From Enterobacter cancerogenus (GTDB lineage: Bacteria > Pseudomonadota > Gammaproteobacteria > Enterobacterales > Enterobacteriaceae), in contig NZ_CP077290.1 of assembly GCF_019047785.1 (NCBI RefSeq), positions 1,116,001-1,180,000 of the forward strand: a DNA stretch of 64,000 bases, read 5' to 3'. A program made the translations under genes and the position numbers. The notes beneath the pieces were generated by a model. The model made no database searches. It was not told where the DNA came from and worked only from the letters and a program-made list of their open reading frames with translations. Below are positions 25,902-35,471 of the stretch, in pieces; position 1 is the stretch's first letter; each line of letters starts with the position of its first letter.

Positions 25902-27425
25902 TTATCCCCGCGGCGCGTCGCCAAAGACCTTGTAATCTGGCAGCTGCACCTGCTGATACGGCTCCCAGCCGCCGCCCAGCGCCTTGTACAGCGCCACCAG
26001 GTCGAGCGCGCTTTGCACCTGCGCCTGGGCCCGCTGCTGCTGCGCCTGAGCAAGCTGACGCTGCGCGTCCAGCACGTCGATAAAGCTGGCGATCCCCTGT
26101 CGATAGCTGTCGCTCGCCAGGTCGAAGGCGTTTTGCAGCGCATCAATGGTTTTCGCGAGGCCCGCTTCGCGCTGCTGGTCGGTGCGGTAGCTCACCAGCG
26201 CGTTTTCAACATCACCCAGCGCGGTCAGCACCGTCTGGCGATAGTCCAGCACCGCTGCGCCCTGCTGCGCGCGCGCCACCTTCACGCTGGAGACCAGCCG
26301 ACCGCCCTGGAAGATGGGAATGGAAACCTGCGGGCCAAAGCTGTAAAAGTGGCTGCTCCAGTCGGTGAGCCAGTTGGTTTCGCTGTTGCGCAGACCAAAC
26401 TGCCCGGAAAGGGTAAAGCTCGGGAACAGCTCCGCCACCGAGACGCCGATCTCCGCCGTCGCCGCATGGAGTTGGGCTTCTGCCTGACGCACGTCCGGAC
26501 GGCGGCGCGCCAGCGTTGACGGAATGCCCGTCTGGACAATATCCGGCAGCGCGGGCATCGGCTGTGCCGACTGCAGCTCTGCGTCCAGCGCGCCCGGCGG
26601 TTTGCCGAGCAGAATGGCCAGGCCGTTCATCGCCTGGCGTTCCTGTGCCTGATACTGCGGCAGCTGCGCCTCCAGATTGCCCAGCTGCGCACGGGCATTC
26701 TCCACATCCATCTGCGGTGAAAGCCCGCCGCGCTGACGGCTGTCGGTAAGCTCCAGCGTCTGCTGTGCGCTCTCAATCTGGGTATTCAGCGTGGCGATAA
26801 TGCTCTGCGCGCCGCGCAGCTGTAGCCACGCCCGCGCCACTTCCGCCTCCAGCGACACCAGCGCATCGTTACGCTGCTCAATGGCCACCTTCTGCTGCGC
26901 TTCGGCGGCCTCAACCTGACGGCGCACCTTGCCCCACAGGTCGATTTCCCACTGGGCGTCAAAGCTGCCCTGGTAAAGATTGATCGGCTGGGTCAGCGGG
27001 CCTAACGCGCCTCGCAGCTGCGGGTCGACATTATCAAGCTGGTCGTACACCCCGTGAGATTTCAGCTCCCCCTCCAGCCCAAGCTGCTGGCGCGTTGCCT
27101 GCAGGTTGCCGTTAACCGCCGGATAAAACGCGCCGCCCGCCTGATTAATTTGCTCACGCGCGCCGGCGATGCGCAGCACCGTTTGCTGCAGCGATAAATT
27201 TCCGGCGATGGCGCGTTCAACCAGGCTGTCGAGCTGCGGCGAGCCAAAGGTTTTCCACCAGCGCGGGTTGGTCGCGGCTGAAACCGTTTTCGACTTCACC
27301 TCGCCGTCGCCCTTGTCATTCCAGTGGCTGGAGGGTGGCGGTGCGGGCTGCTGGTAGTCCGGCCCGACGGCGCAGCCAACCAGCAACATCATTATCATCA
27401 GGGGGTGTAAACGTCTGTGTATCAT
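25902..27425 (-). CDS. Outer membrane efflux lipoprotein (NodT family) of the EmrAB-type pump
   Basis: 507 aa. A signal peptide with lipobox LVGC puts Cys at residue 18. It has the OEP repeat architecture with long coiled-coil helices (~205-290 and ~410-475) and the NodT hallmark RRPDVRQAEAQLHAATA. It forms the outer-membrane duct for the EmrA/EmrB-like proteins encoded just upstream. Its ATG shares one base with the EmrB-like stop codon (TGATG), showing translational coupling. E. coli EmrAB uses TolC, so a dedicated channel is a difference. Confidence 0.9.
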   Translation of the reverse strand: MIHRRLHPLMIMMLLVGCAVGPDYQQPAPPPSSHWNDKGDGEVKSKTVSAATNPRWWKTFGSPQLDSLVERAIAGNLSLQQTVLRIAGAREQINQAGGAFYPAVNGNLQATRQQLGLEGELKSHGVYDQLDNVDPQLRGALGPLTQPINLYQGSFDAQWEIDLWGKVRRQVEAAEAQQKVAIEQRNDALVSLEAEVARAWLQLRGAQSIIATLNTQIESAQQTLELTDSRQRGGLSPQMDVENARAQLGNLEAQLPQYQAQERQAMNGLAILLGKPPGALDAELQSAQPMPALPDIVQTGIPSTLARRRPDVRQAEAQLHAATAEIGVSVAELFPSFTLSGQFGLRNSETNWLTDWSSHFYSFGPQVSIPIFQGGRLVSSVKVARAQQGAAVLDYRQTVLTALGDVENALVSYRTDQQREAGLAKTIDALQNAFDLASDSYRQGIASFIDVLDAQRQLAQAQQQRAQAQVQSALDLVALYKALGGGWEPYQQVQLPDYKVFGDAPRG

Positions 27426-28996
27426 CAGTGTGCTCCTGCACTCCCCTCGCTCTTAACCGGCGAGAGCAACAAACAAAACGGAATCAGTAAAAAGGCCACC
27501 GCGCTCAGAATGGTAAAGACGTCGATATAGGCCAGGAAGCGCGACTGTTCGATCATGGTCTGGTACATCCGCCCGGTGGCGATACCCGTCGGGTCGCCCA
27601 CCTGCGTCGTGAAGTTCTGGATAGCCTGGGCACTTTCGCGGATCGCCAGCTGGAACTGCTCGTTAAACGGCGAGGCGTGATACGCCAGATGCGCGCTGTG
27701 GGCCTGAGAGCGCTCGGTAATCGCTGCCGTCGAGAGCGAAATGCCAATCGAGCCTGCGACGTTGCGGAACATGGTAAACAGCGCCGCCGCGTCGGCGTTG
27801 AGCTGCCGTGGAATCGAAATAAACGCAATGGTGGTCAGGGGCACAAACAGGAACCCCAGCCCGATCGACTGCGCGCTGCGGAACAGCACCAGCGTTTCGA
27901 AATCAATATCCGGCGTCAGCGTGCGCGACCAGAAGAACGACACCGCCAGACAGGTAAAACCGAAGGCGATGATCCAGCGCGTCTGCACCACCGGCATCAG
28001 CTTCAGCACCAGCGGTATGGTCAACACAATCAAAATTGCGCCCGGCGAAAGCACCATGCCCGACCAGGTGGCGGTATAGCCCAGATCCTGCTGCGCCAGC
28101 TGCGGGATCACCACCGAACTGCCGTAGAGGATCATCGCCATGCCCGCCATCAGCAGGCTCGAGACCGCAAAGTTCTTATCCTTCATGCAGTGCAGGTCAA
28201 CCACCGGCTTTTTGGCGTACATCAGCCAGTAAATCGCGCCGATAATGCCGATAAGCGTCAGCACCGCAAAGGTGCGGATAAAGTTTGAGTAGAACCAGTC
28301 GTCATCCTCACCCCGGTCGAGCATCACCTGCAGGCAGCCCAGCCCGAGGGCGATCAGGCCGATCCCGGTCCAGTCAACGGAAAGCTTCTCTTTGGATTTA
28401 CTTTCCCACGGCGGATCTTCCAGAAGCTGGTAGATCGCCAGCACCGTAATGATCCCCACGGGAATGTTGATGAAAAATACCCAGCGCCAGGAGTAGTTGT
28501 CGGTGATCCAGCCGCCCAGCGTCGGGCCGAGCACCGGCGCGACGATAATGGCGATGGACGAGAGGCCAAAGGCTTTACCCCGATCCTCCGGCTTGAAGTA
28601 ATCGAGCAACACCGACTGCTGGGTAGGCTGTAGCCCGCCGCCGAAAAAGCCCTGCATGATGCGGAACAGAATGATCTGCCACAGCTCGGTGGCAATGCCG
28701 CACAGGAACGAACAGACGGTAAACATCACAATGCAGATCAGAAAGAACTGCTTGCGGCCAAACACCCGGCTCAGGAAGGCGGAAATAGGCAGCACGATGC
28801 CGTTGGCGACCAGGTAACTGGTGAGCACCCAGGTGGATTCGTCATAGCTTGACGAGAGCGACCCGGCGACGTGCGGCAGCGCCACGTTGACGATGGTGGT
28901 GTCGAGGATCTCCATAAACACCGCCAGCGTGACTACAATCGCCACCGCCCACGGGTTGCTGGCAGGCTTCCAGTTGTCGTGGCTGTGGTCCGTCAT
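27425..28996 (-). CDS. EmrB-like multidrug transporter, MFS DHA2 family (14 TM)
   Basis: 523 aa with about 14 hydrophobic segments. DHA2 motifs are present: an LDTTIVNVALP motif near residue 31-41, RxxQGxxGG as RIMQGFFGGG, and motif C-like GPTLGGWITDNYSWRW. It is a proton-driven exporter in the inner membrane that works with an EmrA-type adaptor and an outer-membrane channel. It overlaps the EmrA-like gene by ATGA. The substrate cannot be told from sequence; EmrAB relatives export hydrophobic acids, uncouplers and some antibiotics. Confidence 0.92.
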   Translation of the reverse strand: MTDHSHDNWKPASNPWAVAIVVTLAVFMEILDTTIVNVALPHVAGSLSSSYDESTWVLTSYLVANGIVLPISAFLSRVFGRKQFFLICIVMFTVCSFLCGIATELWQIILFRIMQGFFGGGLQPTQQSVLLDYFKPEDRGKAFGLSSIAIIVAPVLGPTLGGWITDNYSWRWVFFINIPVGIITVLAIYQLLEDPPWESKSKEKLSVDWTGIGLIALGLGCLQVMLDRGEDDDWFYSNFIRTFAVLTLIGIIGAIYWLMYAKKPVVDLHCMKDKNFAVSSLLMAGMAMILYGSSVVIPQLAQQDLGYTATWSGMVLSPGAILIVLTIPLVLKLMPVVQTRWIIAFGFTCLAVSFFWSRTLTPDIDFETLVLFRSAQSIGLGFLFVPLTTIAFISIPRQLNADAAALFTMFRNVAGSIGISLSTAAITERSQAHSAHLAYHASPFNEQFQLAIRESAQAIQNFTTQVGDPTGIATGRMYQTMIEQSRFLAYIDVFTILSAVAFLLIPFCLLLSPVKSEGSAGAH

Positions 28997-30087
28997 TCCA
29001 CCGTCACCTTCGGTTCAACCGACAGCCCCAGCGGCAGCGGTTTGTTCGGATCCAGACCTTTATCAATGACGATTTTCACCGGCACGCGCTGGACGATTTT
29101 CACAAAGTTACCGGTGGCATTTTCCGACGGGAAGGCCGAGAAGCGCGATCCGCTGCCCTGCTGGATGCTGTCGATATGGCCTTCAAGCGCCATATCTGGC
29201 CAGGCATCCACAGAGACGCTGACCTTGTCGCCTGGTTTCATGCGCTCAAGCTGCGACTCTTTGAAGTTCGCAACCACCCACACGTTCGGGGAGACCAGCG
29301 AGAACAGCGCCGTTCCCGCCTGCACCAGCGTGCCGGGCTGAACGTTACGTTTGGTGACAAAGCCGTCGAACGGGGCGCGCACCTCGGTGTACGAAAGATT
29401 GAGATTGGCGGTTTCGAGCTGCGCTTTCGCCTGGTCAACCTGACGTTCACGCGCTTCGACGTTGGTCTCCTGCTGGCGAATCTGCAGCTGAACCTGCTCC
29501 GCCACCTCAAGCTGCGCCTGCGCGCTGGCCAGGCCAGCCTGAGCGCTACGCAGCTGGGCATTAGCGGAATCGATACTTTGCTGGGTGGTCGCTCGGGGGT
29601 CAACGCCGCGCTGGCGGCGATACTCGGCCTGGGCGTTCGCCATATCTGCCTGCGCCTTGAGCACCTGCGCTTTGGCTTCGTCGCGCTGGGCAGGATACTG
29701 CACCTTCGAGAGCGCCAGCTGGGCCTGCGCCTGATGCAGCTGTGCCACGGCCAGCCCAAGCTGGGCCTGCGCCTGGTCGCGCTGCGCGGCGGTATCGCGC
29801 GGATCGATAACCACCAGCACATCACCTTTCTTTACGCGCTGGTTATCGCGCACCCGCAGCTCGGTGACATAGCCCGCCGTTTTGGGGGCGATGGTCACCA
29901 CGTCGCCGTCGGTGAAGGCGTCGTCCGTGGTCTCTTCGTTACGGGTTAAAAACCACCAGACCAGCGCCACCACAACCATCACCACGACAACGATGCCGAG
30001 GATAATTAACGGTTTTTTGCCGGGGCGCTTGCGTTCTTTATTGTTTTTTTCCTGCTCGTCAGCAGGGGGATTTTGTTCTTCTGCCAT
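28993..30087 (-). CDS. EmrA-like HlyD-family membrane fusion protein
   Basis: 364 aa from ATG 30087; a TTG three codons upstream (30096) is less likely. A charged cytoplasmic N-terminus (residues 1-25) is followed by one membrane helix (~27-48), a lipoyl half, a long coiled coil rich in Ala/Gln (~85-200), the second lipoyl half (VRAPFDGFVTKRNVQPG) and a beta-barrel. It bridges the EmrB-like exporter and the NodT-type channel. First gene of the leftward operon; the promoter should lie in 30088-30187. Confidence 0.92.
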   Translation of the reverse strand: MAEEQNPPADEQEKNNKERKRPGKKPLIILGIVVVVMVVVALVWWFLTRNEETTDDAFTDGDVVTIAPKTAGYVTELRVRDNQRVKKGDVLVVIDPRDTAAQRDQAQAQLGLAVAQLHQAQAQLALSKVQYPAQRDEAKAQVLKAQADMANAQAEYRRQRGVDPRATTQQSIDSANAQLRSAQAGLASAQAQLEVAEQVQLQIRQQETNVEARERQVDQAKAQLETANLNLSYTEVRAPFDGFVTKRNVQPGTLVQAGTALFSLVSPNVWVVANFKESQLERMKPGDKVSVSVDAWPDMALEGHIDSIQQGSGSRFSAFPSENATGNFVKIVQRVPVKIVIDKGLDPNKPLPLGLSVEPKVTVE

Positions 30088-30187
30088 GGTCAGCAACGGT
30101 CCTGTCAGTGAGCGGCATCACACTATGCCGTTCACTAAAGCTAGGACGTTGCTATACATTTGCCAGGATAAACTGACAAATAACGCA

Positions 30188-31297
30188 CTATATGAGAAGG
30201 AATAGTCCGAATCCGATCCCCGCTGCCCAGGCCAGCATGGGGATCGACCACAGGTGGAAGCGCCACCAGATGCGGCGATCGTTCGCCATCCGCAGGGCAA
30301 TGAGGTTCGCGAGCGAGCCGGGAAGCAGCCCAAAGCCGCCGATGTTGACCGCCCAGGCCAGCAGCGCCGTTGGGGGAACGTAGTTAAGCAGCAGAATGGT
30401 GGACGGGACATTGCTGATAAACTGCGACAGCCCAATTGCCGTCAGCCACAGCGCCGGCTGAGACAGGCCGCTGACGCCGTGCAGAACGTGCTGTAGCACC
30501 GGCAGCTGGATCAGCAGATGCACATCGATAAACATCGCCATAAAGACCAACAGCAGCGTCCAGTCGACGCTCACCAGCACGCGTCTTGCCAGCAGCAGGA
30601 ACCCACCGGCCACCAGCAGCACGCCCGCCAGTTCGAACTTCATTTCCAGCGCCGTCAGGAAAACGATATACAGCCCCAGGCAACTCCAGACCAGACGCGG
30701 CTGCCACTGCGGGCCGGGGGTGCCGCTGTGGTACTGAAGTTTTTTGGCTGGAAAGGCGAACCAGGCGACGAGCAGCAGCGAGGCCATCATCACCAGCGCC
30801 AGCGGGGCCATCTGCCAGGTAAAGGCAGCAAATGACAGGCCGGAGCGCCCCCACAGCAGAATATTTTGCGGGTTGCCGATGGGGGTGAGCAGTGAACCGG
30901 CATTGACGGCCAGCGCCTCGAAAATGATCAGCCGGGTGACCGGGATTTCGCACAGCTTACGCAGCGTAAGGGTCAGCGGCACAACGATAAACAGCGCCAC
31001 GTCGTTGGTGAGAAAGGTCGACAGCACTGCCGCAGACAGCACCATAAACAGCGCCAGCCTGCGTTCGGTGGCAAAGCGGCGCACCATTTTGCGCCCCAGC
31101 ACGTCAAAATAGCCGCTCAGCTCAACCCCTTTGGTGAGCATCATCAAACCGCTCAGGGTAATGATGGTGCGCCAGTCAATCGCCGCCGGCCAGGCCTGCG
31201 GCGCGAACGGCACAAAAAGACTCAGCCCGATTCCAGTAATAATTAACAGATGAAAGAAACGATCGCGTGCAAGAGCCTGCAGTCCGGGGATCTTCAT
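30188..31297 (-). CDS. ybiR: Inner-membrane anion transporter family protein YbiR
   Basis: 369 aa, mostly hydrophobic (about 10-11 helices), of the ArsB/NhaD-like ion transporter superfamily (CitMHS type). Collinear with E. coli YbiR. Conserved family segments include the [13 protein letters not shown] region and the [10 protein letters not shown] loop. Its substrate is not established. Its ATG overlaps the mntR stop (ATGA), so it is cotranscribed with mntR as in E. coli, which hints at a metal-related role but does not prove it. Confidence 0.92.
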   Translation of the reverse strand: MKIPGLQALARDRFFHLLIITGIGLSLFVPFAPQAWPAAIDWRTIITLSGLMMLTKGVELSGYFDVLGRKMVRRFATERRLALFMVLSAAVLSTFLTNDVALFIVVPLTLTLRKLCEIPVTRLIIFEALAVNAGSLLTPIGNPQNILLWGRSGLSFAAFTWQMAPLALVMMASLLLVAWFAFPAKKLQYHSGTPGPQWQPRLVWSCLGLYIVFLTALEMKFELAGVLLVAGGFLLLARRVLVSVDWTLLLVFMAMFIDVHLLIQLPVLQHVLHGVSGLSQPALWLTAIGLSQFISNVPSTILLLNYVPPTALLAWAVNIGGFGLLPGSLANLIALRMANDRRIWWRFHLWSIPMLAWAAGIGFGLFLLI

Positions 31298-31767
31298 TCA
31301 GCGGAGGGACCATATTTAAGGGTAAATTCGCGGAACTTCACCAGCGTCTCTTCACTAACGTGATGCTCCATCCCTTCCGCGTCCCGACGGGCAATCTCCG
31401 GGCTTACGCCCAGCACCAGTAAAAAGTTCTCGACGATCTGATGCCGCTCGCGGCTCTCCTGCGCCAGCTTTTCCCCTTCCGGCGTCAGAAAGACCCCGCG
31501 CCACGGGATCATCTCGATCAGCCCCACCGTCGCCAGGCGTTTTAACATCTTGGCAACCGTAGGCTGGGACACGCCCAGTCGTGCGGCCATGTCAACCTGG
31601 CGCGCTTCCCCTACCTCACGGATAAGGTCGGAGATCAACTCCACATAGTCATCAATCAGTTCGCGACGGTGCGCCTCACGCACCTGGCGGAACCCTTCTA
31701 CGTGCTCCTCAACGTTCACCAGTTGCGTCATTTTTTTTGTTGTTGGCTTACCTGCGCGACGGTTCAT
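31294..31767 (-). CDS. mntR: Manganese-responsive regulator MntR
   Basis: 157 aa DtxR/MntR-family repressor. The winged helix (~40-100) contains [17 protein letters not shown], and the dimerisation and metal-binding helices that follow carry [13 protein letters not shown] and MEHHVSEE. Close to E. coli MntR (155 aa), with small differences at both ends. With Mn2+ bound it represses mntS and manganese uptake genes. It lies divergent from mntS and upstream of ybiR in one operon. Confidence 0.96.
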   Translation of the reverse strand: MNRRAGKPTTKKMTQLVNVEEHVEGFRQVREAHRRELIDDYVELISDLIREVGEARQVDMAARLGVSQPTVAKMLKRLATVGLIEMIPWRGVFLTPEGEKLAQESRERHQIVENFLLVLGVSPEIARRDAEGMEHHVSEETLVKFREFTLKYGPSAE

Positions 31768-31874
31768 TGTGCTTCCTCAATGGGTTGACGCTTCCAGCGC
31801 CCTGTAACGGAGCGCACATTGTAAACCATAGCTCTACAACCACAAAAAATTAACGATTTAGCCATAGCTATACA

Positions 31875-31892
31875 ATATAGCCTGTGCTATAT
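31875..31892. promoter_or_regulatory. MntR operator upstream of mntS
   Basis: ATATAGC-CTGT-GCTATAT is a perfect dyad with 7-bp arms and resembles the E. coli MntR box. A related half (CATAGCTATAC) sits just before it at 31863-31873. It lies about 58 bp upstream of mntS, in the mntR-mntS gap, and could also affect mntR. Confidence 0.75.
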
Positions 31893-31949
31893 CTGTATGT
31901 AATGCAGTCACCCTTCACGGATCGAAGGGATCAGAAATCAGGAGGTCAC

Positions 31950-32078
31950 ATGAACGAATTCAAGAGGTGTATGAACGTGTTTACCCACTCTCCTTTCAAA
32001 GTGCGCTTAATGCTGTTGAACATGCTGTGCGATATGTTTAGCAACAAACCGCACCAGGACGACAAACCTTCCCACTAA
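31950..32078 (+). CDS. mntS: Small manganese-related protein MntS
   Basis: 42 aa, same length and nearly the same sequence as E. coli MntS (starts MNEFKRCM, contains SPFKVRLMLL). A strong Shine-Dalgarno GGAGG (31941-31945) precedes ATG. MntS is made when manganese is low and raises the intracellular Mn2+ pool, in part by inhibiting the exporter MntP. It is repressed by MntR through the dyad upstream. In E. coli the RybA small RNA is encoded opposite this gene; its presence here was not tested. Confidence 0.93.
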   Translation: MNEFKRCMNVFTHSPFKVRLMLLNMLCDMFSNKPHQDDKPSH

Positions 32079-32107
32079 GCGGCGTCGCGGTACGCCGCTT
32101 CATTTTT
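32077..32107 (+). terminator. Terminator of mntS
   Basis: Stem AAGCGGCG (32077-32084) / CGCCGCTT (32093-32100), followed by CATTTTT. It overlaps the mntS stop codon. Confidence 0.8.
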
Positions 32108-32357
32108 CCGTCATCTTTCCGCTGTACACTGGCCTTCAGCCCTCTATTTCCCGATCTTTTTCGCGGTTTTGTAACCCTCTTCGCAAAACATCGCTGTAGC
32201 AACTGTTGACCTTATTTCGCGCGCGCACTATCTTCTTGCAGCCCTGCACCATTTGCGGCTCGCTGAAGCGGACCCTCATTCCCTCTCCACGCACTGTCAG
32301 GCAGGCTTTGACCCTTGGCGCCAGGGTGAGCACATGGCGTTTTCATGATAGTGACCT

Positions 32358-33941
32358 ATGAACGTAACCCTGAAAGAAACGCTTGTTACCCGCAGTCGGG
32401 CCTTAAGCCCGTGGACGGGATTTTACTTTCTGCAATCTCTGCTGATTAACTTTGCGCTTGGCTATCCGTTTAGCCTGCTTTATGCCGTCGCGTTCACCTG
32501 CATACTCCATCTGCTGTGGCGCACCGCGCCGCGGGCGCAGAAAATCCTCGTCGGGATCTGCTCCCTGATTGCAGCACTCTATTTTCCGTTTGGTCAGGCC
32601 TATGGCGCGCCAAACTTCAATACCCTGCTGGCGCTGCACTCCACCAATATGGAAGAGTCTACCGAGATCCTGACGATCTTCCCGTGGTACAGCTACGTCG
32701 TCGGGCTCTTCATCTTTGCGCTTGGCGCGATCGCCGTGCGTCGTAAACCCGACGGCAAGAAGCCGTGGGGGAAAATTGAGCATCTGTGTCTGGCGGTGAG
32801 CGTGGCTGCCTTTTTTGTCGCGCCGGTGCAAAACCTGGCCTGGGGTGGCGTCTTTAAGCTTAAAGATACGGGTTATCCGGTCTTCCGCTTTGTAAAAGAT
32901 GTGGTGGTGAATAACCAGGAAGTGCTCGACGAACAGACGCGCATGGCCGAGCTGTCCAATATGAAAGATACCTGGAACGTGCTGGCCGTGAAGCCGAAGT
33001 ACCACACCTACGTGATGGTGATCGGCGAAAGCGCCCGACGCGACGCGCTGGGGGCGTTTGGTGGCCACTGGGACAATACGCCGTTTGCCAGCTCGGTAAA
33101 TGGCACGCTGTTTACTGACTACATTGCCGCCAGCGGCTCGACCCAAAAGTCACTCGGCCTGACGTTAAACCGCGTGGTCGATGGCAAACCTCAGTATCAG
33201 GATAACGTGATTACCCTGGCAAACCGCGCCGGTTTCCAGACCTGGTGGTTCTCGAATCAGGGCCAGATTGGGGAATACGATACGGCCATCGCCAGCATCG
33301 CGAAACGGGCTGATGAGGTTCAGTTCCTGAAAAGTGGCGACTTTGAAGCGGATAAAAACACCAAAGATGAAGCGCTGCTGAAGATGACGGCGCAGGTCTT
33401 TGCCACACAGCGCACTCAGCCGCAGCTGATTGTCCTGCATCTCATGGGTTCTCACCCGCAGGCCTGCGATCGTACCCAGGGAAAATACGCGGAGTTTGTG
33501 CAGTCCAAAGAGACGTCCTGCTATTTGTACACCATGACGCAAACCGACGATCTGTTAAGCAAGCTGTACGCGCAGCTTCGTAACTCGGGCGACAGTTTCT
33601 CGCTGGTCTATTTCTCGGATCACGGGCTGGCGTTCAAAGAGCGCGGGAAAGAGGTGCAGTATCTGGCGCATGACGATAAGTTCCAGCAAAACTTCCAGGT
33701 GCCGTTTATGGTGCTGTCCAGCGACGACAAATCGCATCGCATCATTAACGCGCGCCGTTCGGCGAATGATTTCCTGACCTTCTTCTCGCAGTGGACGGGG
33801 ATTTCAGCGAAAGAGATAAAAAATGCGTATACGTTTATCTCGAACAAGAAAGCTCCCCCAGTGTACGTTACCAACTTTAAGTTACAGAAAGTTGACTACA
33901 ACCATCTGGGGACGGATATCTTTGATATTAAGAGTAAGTAA
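32358..33941 (+). CDS. opgE: Phosphoethanolamine transferase OpgE (YbiP)
   Basis: 527 aa, equal to E. coli OpgE. About four to five N-terminal membrane helices (~20-165) precede a periplasmic sulfatase/alkaline-phosphatase-like domain (~210-510). Conserved elements include VIGESARRDALG, the nucleophile region SGSTQKSLGL, YFSDHG and DHGLAF. In E. coli it adds phosphoethanolamine to osmoregulated periplasmic glucans. It belongs to the EptA/EptB superfamily that includes colistin-resistance enzymes, but its sequence follows OpgE. Monocistronic. Confidence 0.95.
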   Translation: MNVTLKETLVTRSRALSPWTGFYFLQSLLINFALGYPFSLLYAVAFTCILHLLWRTAPRAQKILVGICSLIAALYFPFGQAYGAPNFNTLLALHSTNMEESTEILTIFPWYSYVVGLFIFALGAIAVRRKPDGKKPWGKIEHLCLAVSVAAFFVAPVQNLAWGGVFKLKDTGYPVFRFVKDVVVNNQEVLDEQTRMAELSNMKDTWNVLAVKPKYHTYVMVIGESARRDALGAFGGHWDNTPFASSVNGTLFTDYIAASGSTQKSLGLTLNRVVDGKPQYQDNVITLANRAGFQTWWFSNQGQIGEYDTAIASIAKRADEVQFLKSGDFEADKNTKDEALLKMTAQVFATQRTQPQLIVLHLMGSHPQACDRTQGKYAEFVQSKETSCYLYTMTQTDDLLSKLYAQLRNSGDSFSLVYFSDHGLAFKERGKEVQYLAHDDKFQQNFQVPFMVLSSDDKSHRIINARRSANDFLTFFSQWTGISAKEIKNAYTFISNKKAPPVYVTNFKLQKVDYNHLGTDIFDIKSK

Positions 33942-34110
33942 GAGCGCGCCCTCAACGCCTGAGGAGTCTCTACAAATTAATGCGCAGTAATTAATCTCTT
34001 CGCCCCATTGGGGCTGAGGAATCCCCAGAAATTACAGCCTGGCGCAGAATACTCCCTCTCCATTCAGGGAGAGGGCTGGGGTGAGGGGGAACATACGGCT
34101 GTGGTGGTTA
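33942..34110. other. Intergenic stretch after opgE with a short palindromic repeat
   Basis: Non-coding. It contains the CCCTCTCC...GGAGAGGG palindrome at 34054-34090, a copy in opposite orientation of the repeat at 2101-2132. No promoter or small gene was recognised. Confidence 0.5.
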
Positions 34111-34495
34111 TTCCGTTCACTTTACGAGCCTTGCTACTCTGTAACCATAGAACTTGTGAACGTGTTAAGGAGGCTCACCGCCGCCTCCTTAACAATCCGG
34201 GCTCCCTCAACCGCCTCTGCGGCGTGAATGTGGCACCGCCGTTGAGTCCCCGCTGAAATCGGCGAACCGTAGACCGGAGGACAAGGGCTGGACGCCATGG
34301 ATGGCGGCCAGAGGCGAAACGAGACAGGACGTCGAGTCGAGCCGACCGCAGGCAAACGGTCGGGAGGTGAGCGCAGTGCGGAGCACCGATTTCTCTGCGG
34401 GGCCGCGGGGATCGATAAGAGGGCCGCGGTGGCCCCCTTATTACGTTCACAGGTTCTGAACACAGTATATTCTGCACATATTGAGGTGAACGGAA
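34111..34495. repeat. Dispersed structured repeat, copy 1 (385 bp, deletion derivative)
   Basis: Bounded by terminal inverted repeats TTCCGTTCAC (34111-34120) and GTGAACGGAA (34486-34495). Inside are hairpin A, GTTAAGGAGGC (34164-34174) / GCCTCCTTAAC (34183-34193), and hairpin B near 34421-34451 (GGGCC-GCGGT-GGCCC core). The right ~270 bp are very similar to copy 2 at 53527-54072. Relative to copy 2 about 165 bp are missing between two GCTCCC direct repeats. Short open frames here are by-products of the repeat and look non-coding. Confidence 0.85.
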
Positions 34496-34550
34496 CCTGC
34501 CACTTTACTTAACCGATCAGCGTAGTAACGATAGCTGCTTTTTAATGCAA

Positions 34551-34580
34551 AAAAAATCCGCCACATTGGGCGGATTTTTT
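34551..34580 (-). terminator. Terminator of ompX
   Basis: Perfect stem AAAAAATCCGCC (34551-34562) / GGCGGATTTTTT (34569-34580) with an ACATTG loop. Read on the minus strand it ends with a T-run. It lies 19 bp beyond the ompX stop. Confidence 0.9.
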
Positions 34581-34598
34581 ACTGGCTCACCGAAGTGA

Positions 34599-35117
34599 TT
34601 AGAAGCGGTAACCTACGCCTGCAATCCAGGTGCCAACGTCAACGTTGCGGATACGGCTCTGCTCATAAGAGAAGTCCAGAGCAACGTTTTCGATTGGGTT
34701 GAACTGCATACCAGCGCCATAGGAGAAGCCGTAGTCGCTGTTGCTTGCAGTGCGGTTCAGACCTTCGTTTTCGGTCTGCTGGAATTTACCGTAGCCAACA
34801 CCTACAACACCGTAGATGCTTGCCCAGTCGTTCAGGCGGTAAGCAGGACCAGCGGTGATTCCGTAGTACTGACCTTTGTTATAAGCGCCGTTTTCAGTAC
34901 GATCTTTCTCAGTGTAGGTGAAAGAACCGATCACGCCCAGCGGGTTGTTGTCTTGCTCGTAACGATACTTCAGGTTAAAACCGTTAGTTTTGTTCATTAC
35001 GCCCTGCATATCGCTCTGAGCGTAACCACCGGTAACGGTAGAAGTAGCAGCTACAGCAGTACCTGCGGAAACAGCCAGTACAGCGGCCAGTGCTGAAAGA
35101 CATGCAATTTTTTTCAT
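34599..35117 (-). CDS. ompX: Outer membrane protein OmpX
   Basis: 172 aa from ATG 35117; the two upstream codons (GTG GTT) form part of the Shine-Dalgarno GAGGTGG. Signal peptide of 23 residues ending AVA, then an eight-stranded barrel with C-terminal Phe (GVGYRF). The sequence agrees with E. cloacae OmpX as I recall it and differs from E. coli OmpX in the loops (QQTENEGLNRTASNS). OmpX/Ail-family barrels are involved in surface interactions. The leader TTGAGGTGGTT matches the E. coli region targeted by the CyaR small RNA, so the same post-transcriptional control is likely. Confidence 0.96.
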   Translation of the reverse strand: MKKIACLSALAAVLAVSAGTAVAATSTVTGGYAQSDMQGVMNKTNGFNLKYRYEQDNNPLGVIGSFTYTEKDRTENGAYNKGQYYGITAGPAYRLNDWASIYGVVGVGYGKFQQTENEGLNRTASNSDYGFSYGAGMQFNPIENVALDFSYEQSRIRNVDVGTWIAGVGYRF

Positions 35118-35471
35118 AACCACCTCAAATGTGCTTCAAGTAAGTCCGTAAGTTTTAAATATATCAAAAAATCTTCTGAAACTCTTTGTGATTCGTGATG
35201 TCTAACTAAGATTTTCCTGTAACAGAACATTTCCAACAGCAGCTATCTTATTAAAATAACATAAAATTTTCGCTACAAAACGCTAATATTGCGCGTCAGT
35301 TCCGCTACATTCATCCAGATTATTCCTAATCTGAGTGTCTATAAATCCATCAACTCATCAGCATTTTACGTGTTTTGCGCGGATTTTTTTCAACAGAACC
35401 TCAACCGATGCAGCATATTTCTATTACACTGCCGCTTTTACCTCACTTGACATAAATTGACAGGAGAAAGG
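35118..35471. other. ompX-rhtA divergent intergenic region
   Basis: A 354-bp AT-rich region that must hold both promoters. The ompX-proximal 110 bp resemble the long E. coli ompX leader (ATCACGAATCACAAAGAG on the minus strand). No clear dyad operator or small gene was seen in the rest. Confidence 0.5.

Noticed and set aside
32358-33941. Mobile colistin-resistance (mcr/EptA) gene
   Set aside because: The protein follows E. coli OpgE along its full length and sits at the normal chromosomal place next to mntS and ompX.
34297-34512. Small open frames inside the structured repeat copies (also 53786-54079)
   Set aside because: Several phases and both strands are open at once, starts lack Shine-Dalgarno sites, and the two copies differ in frame. 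Such predicted peptides are by-products of the repeat.
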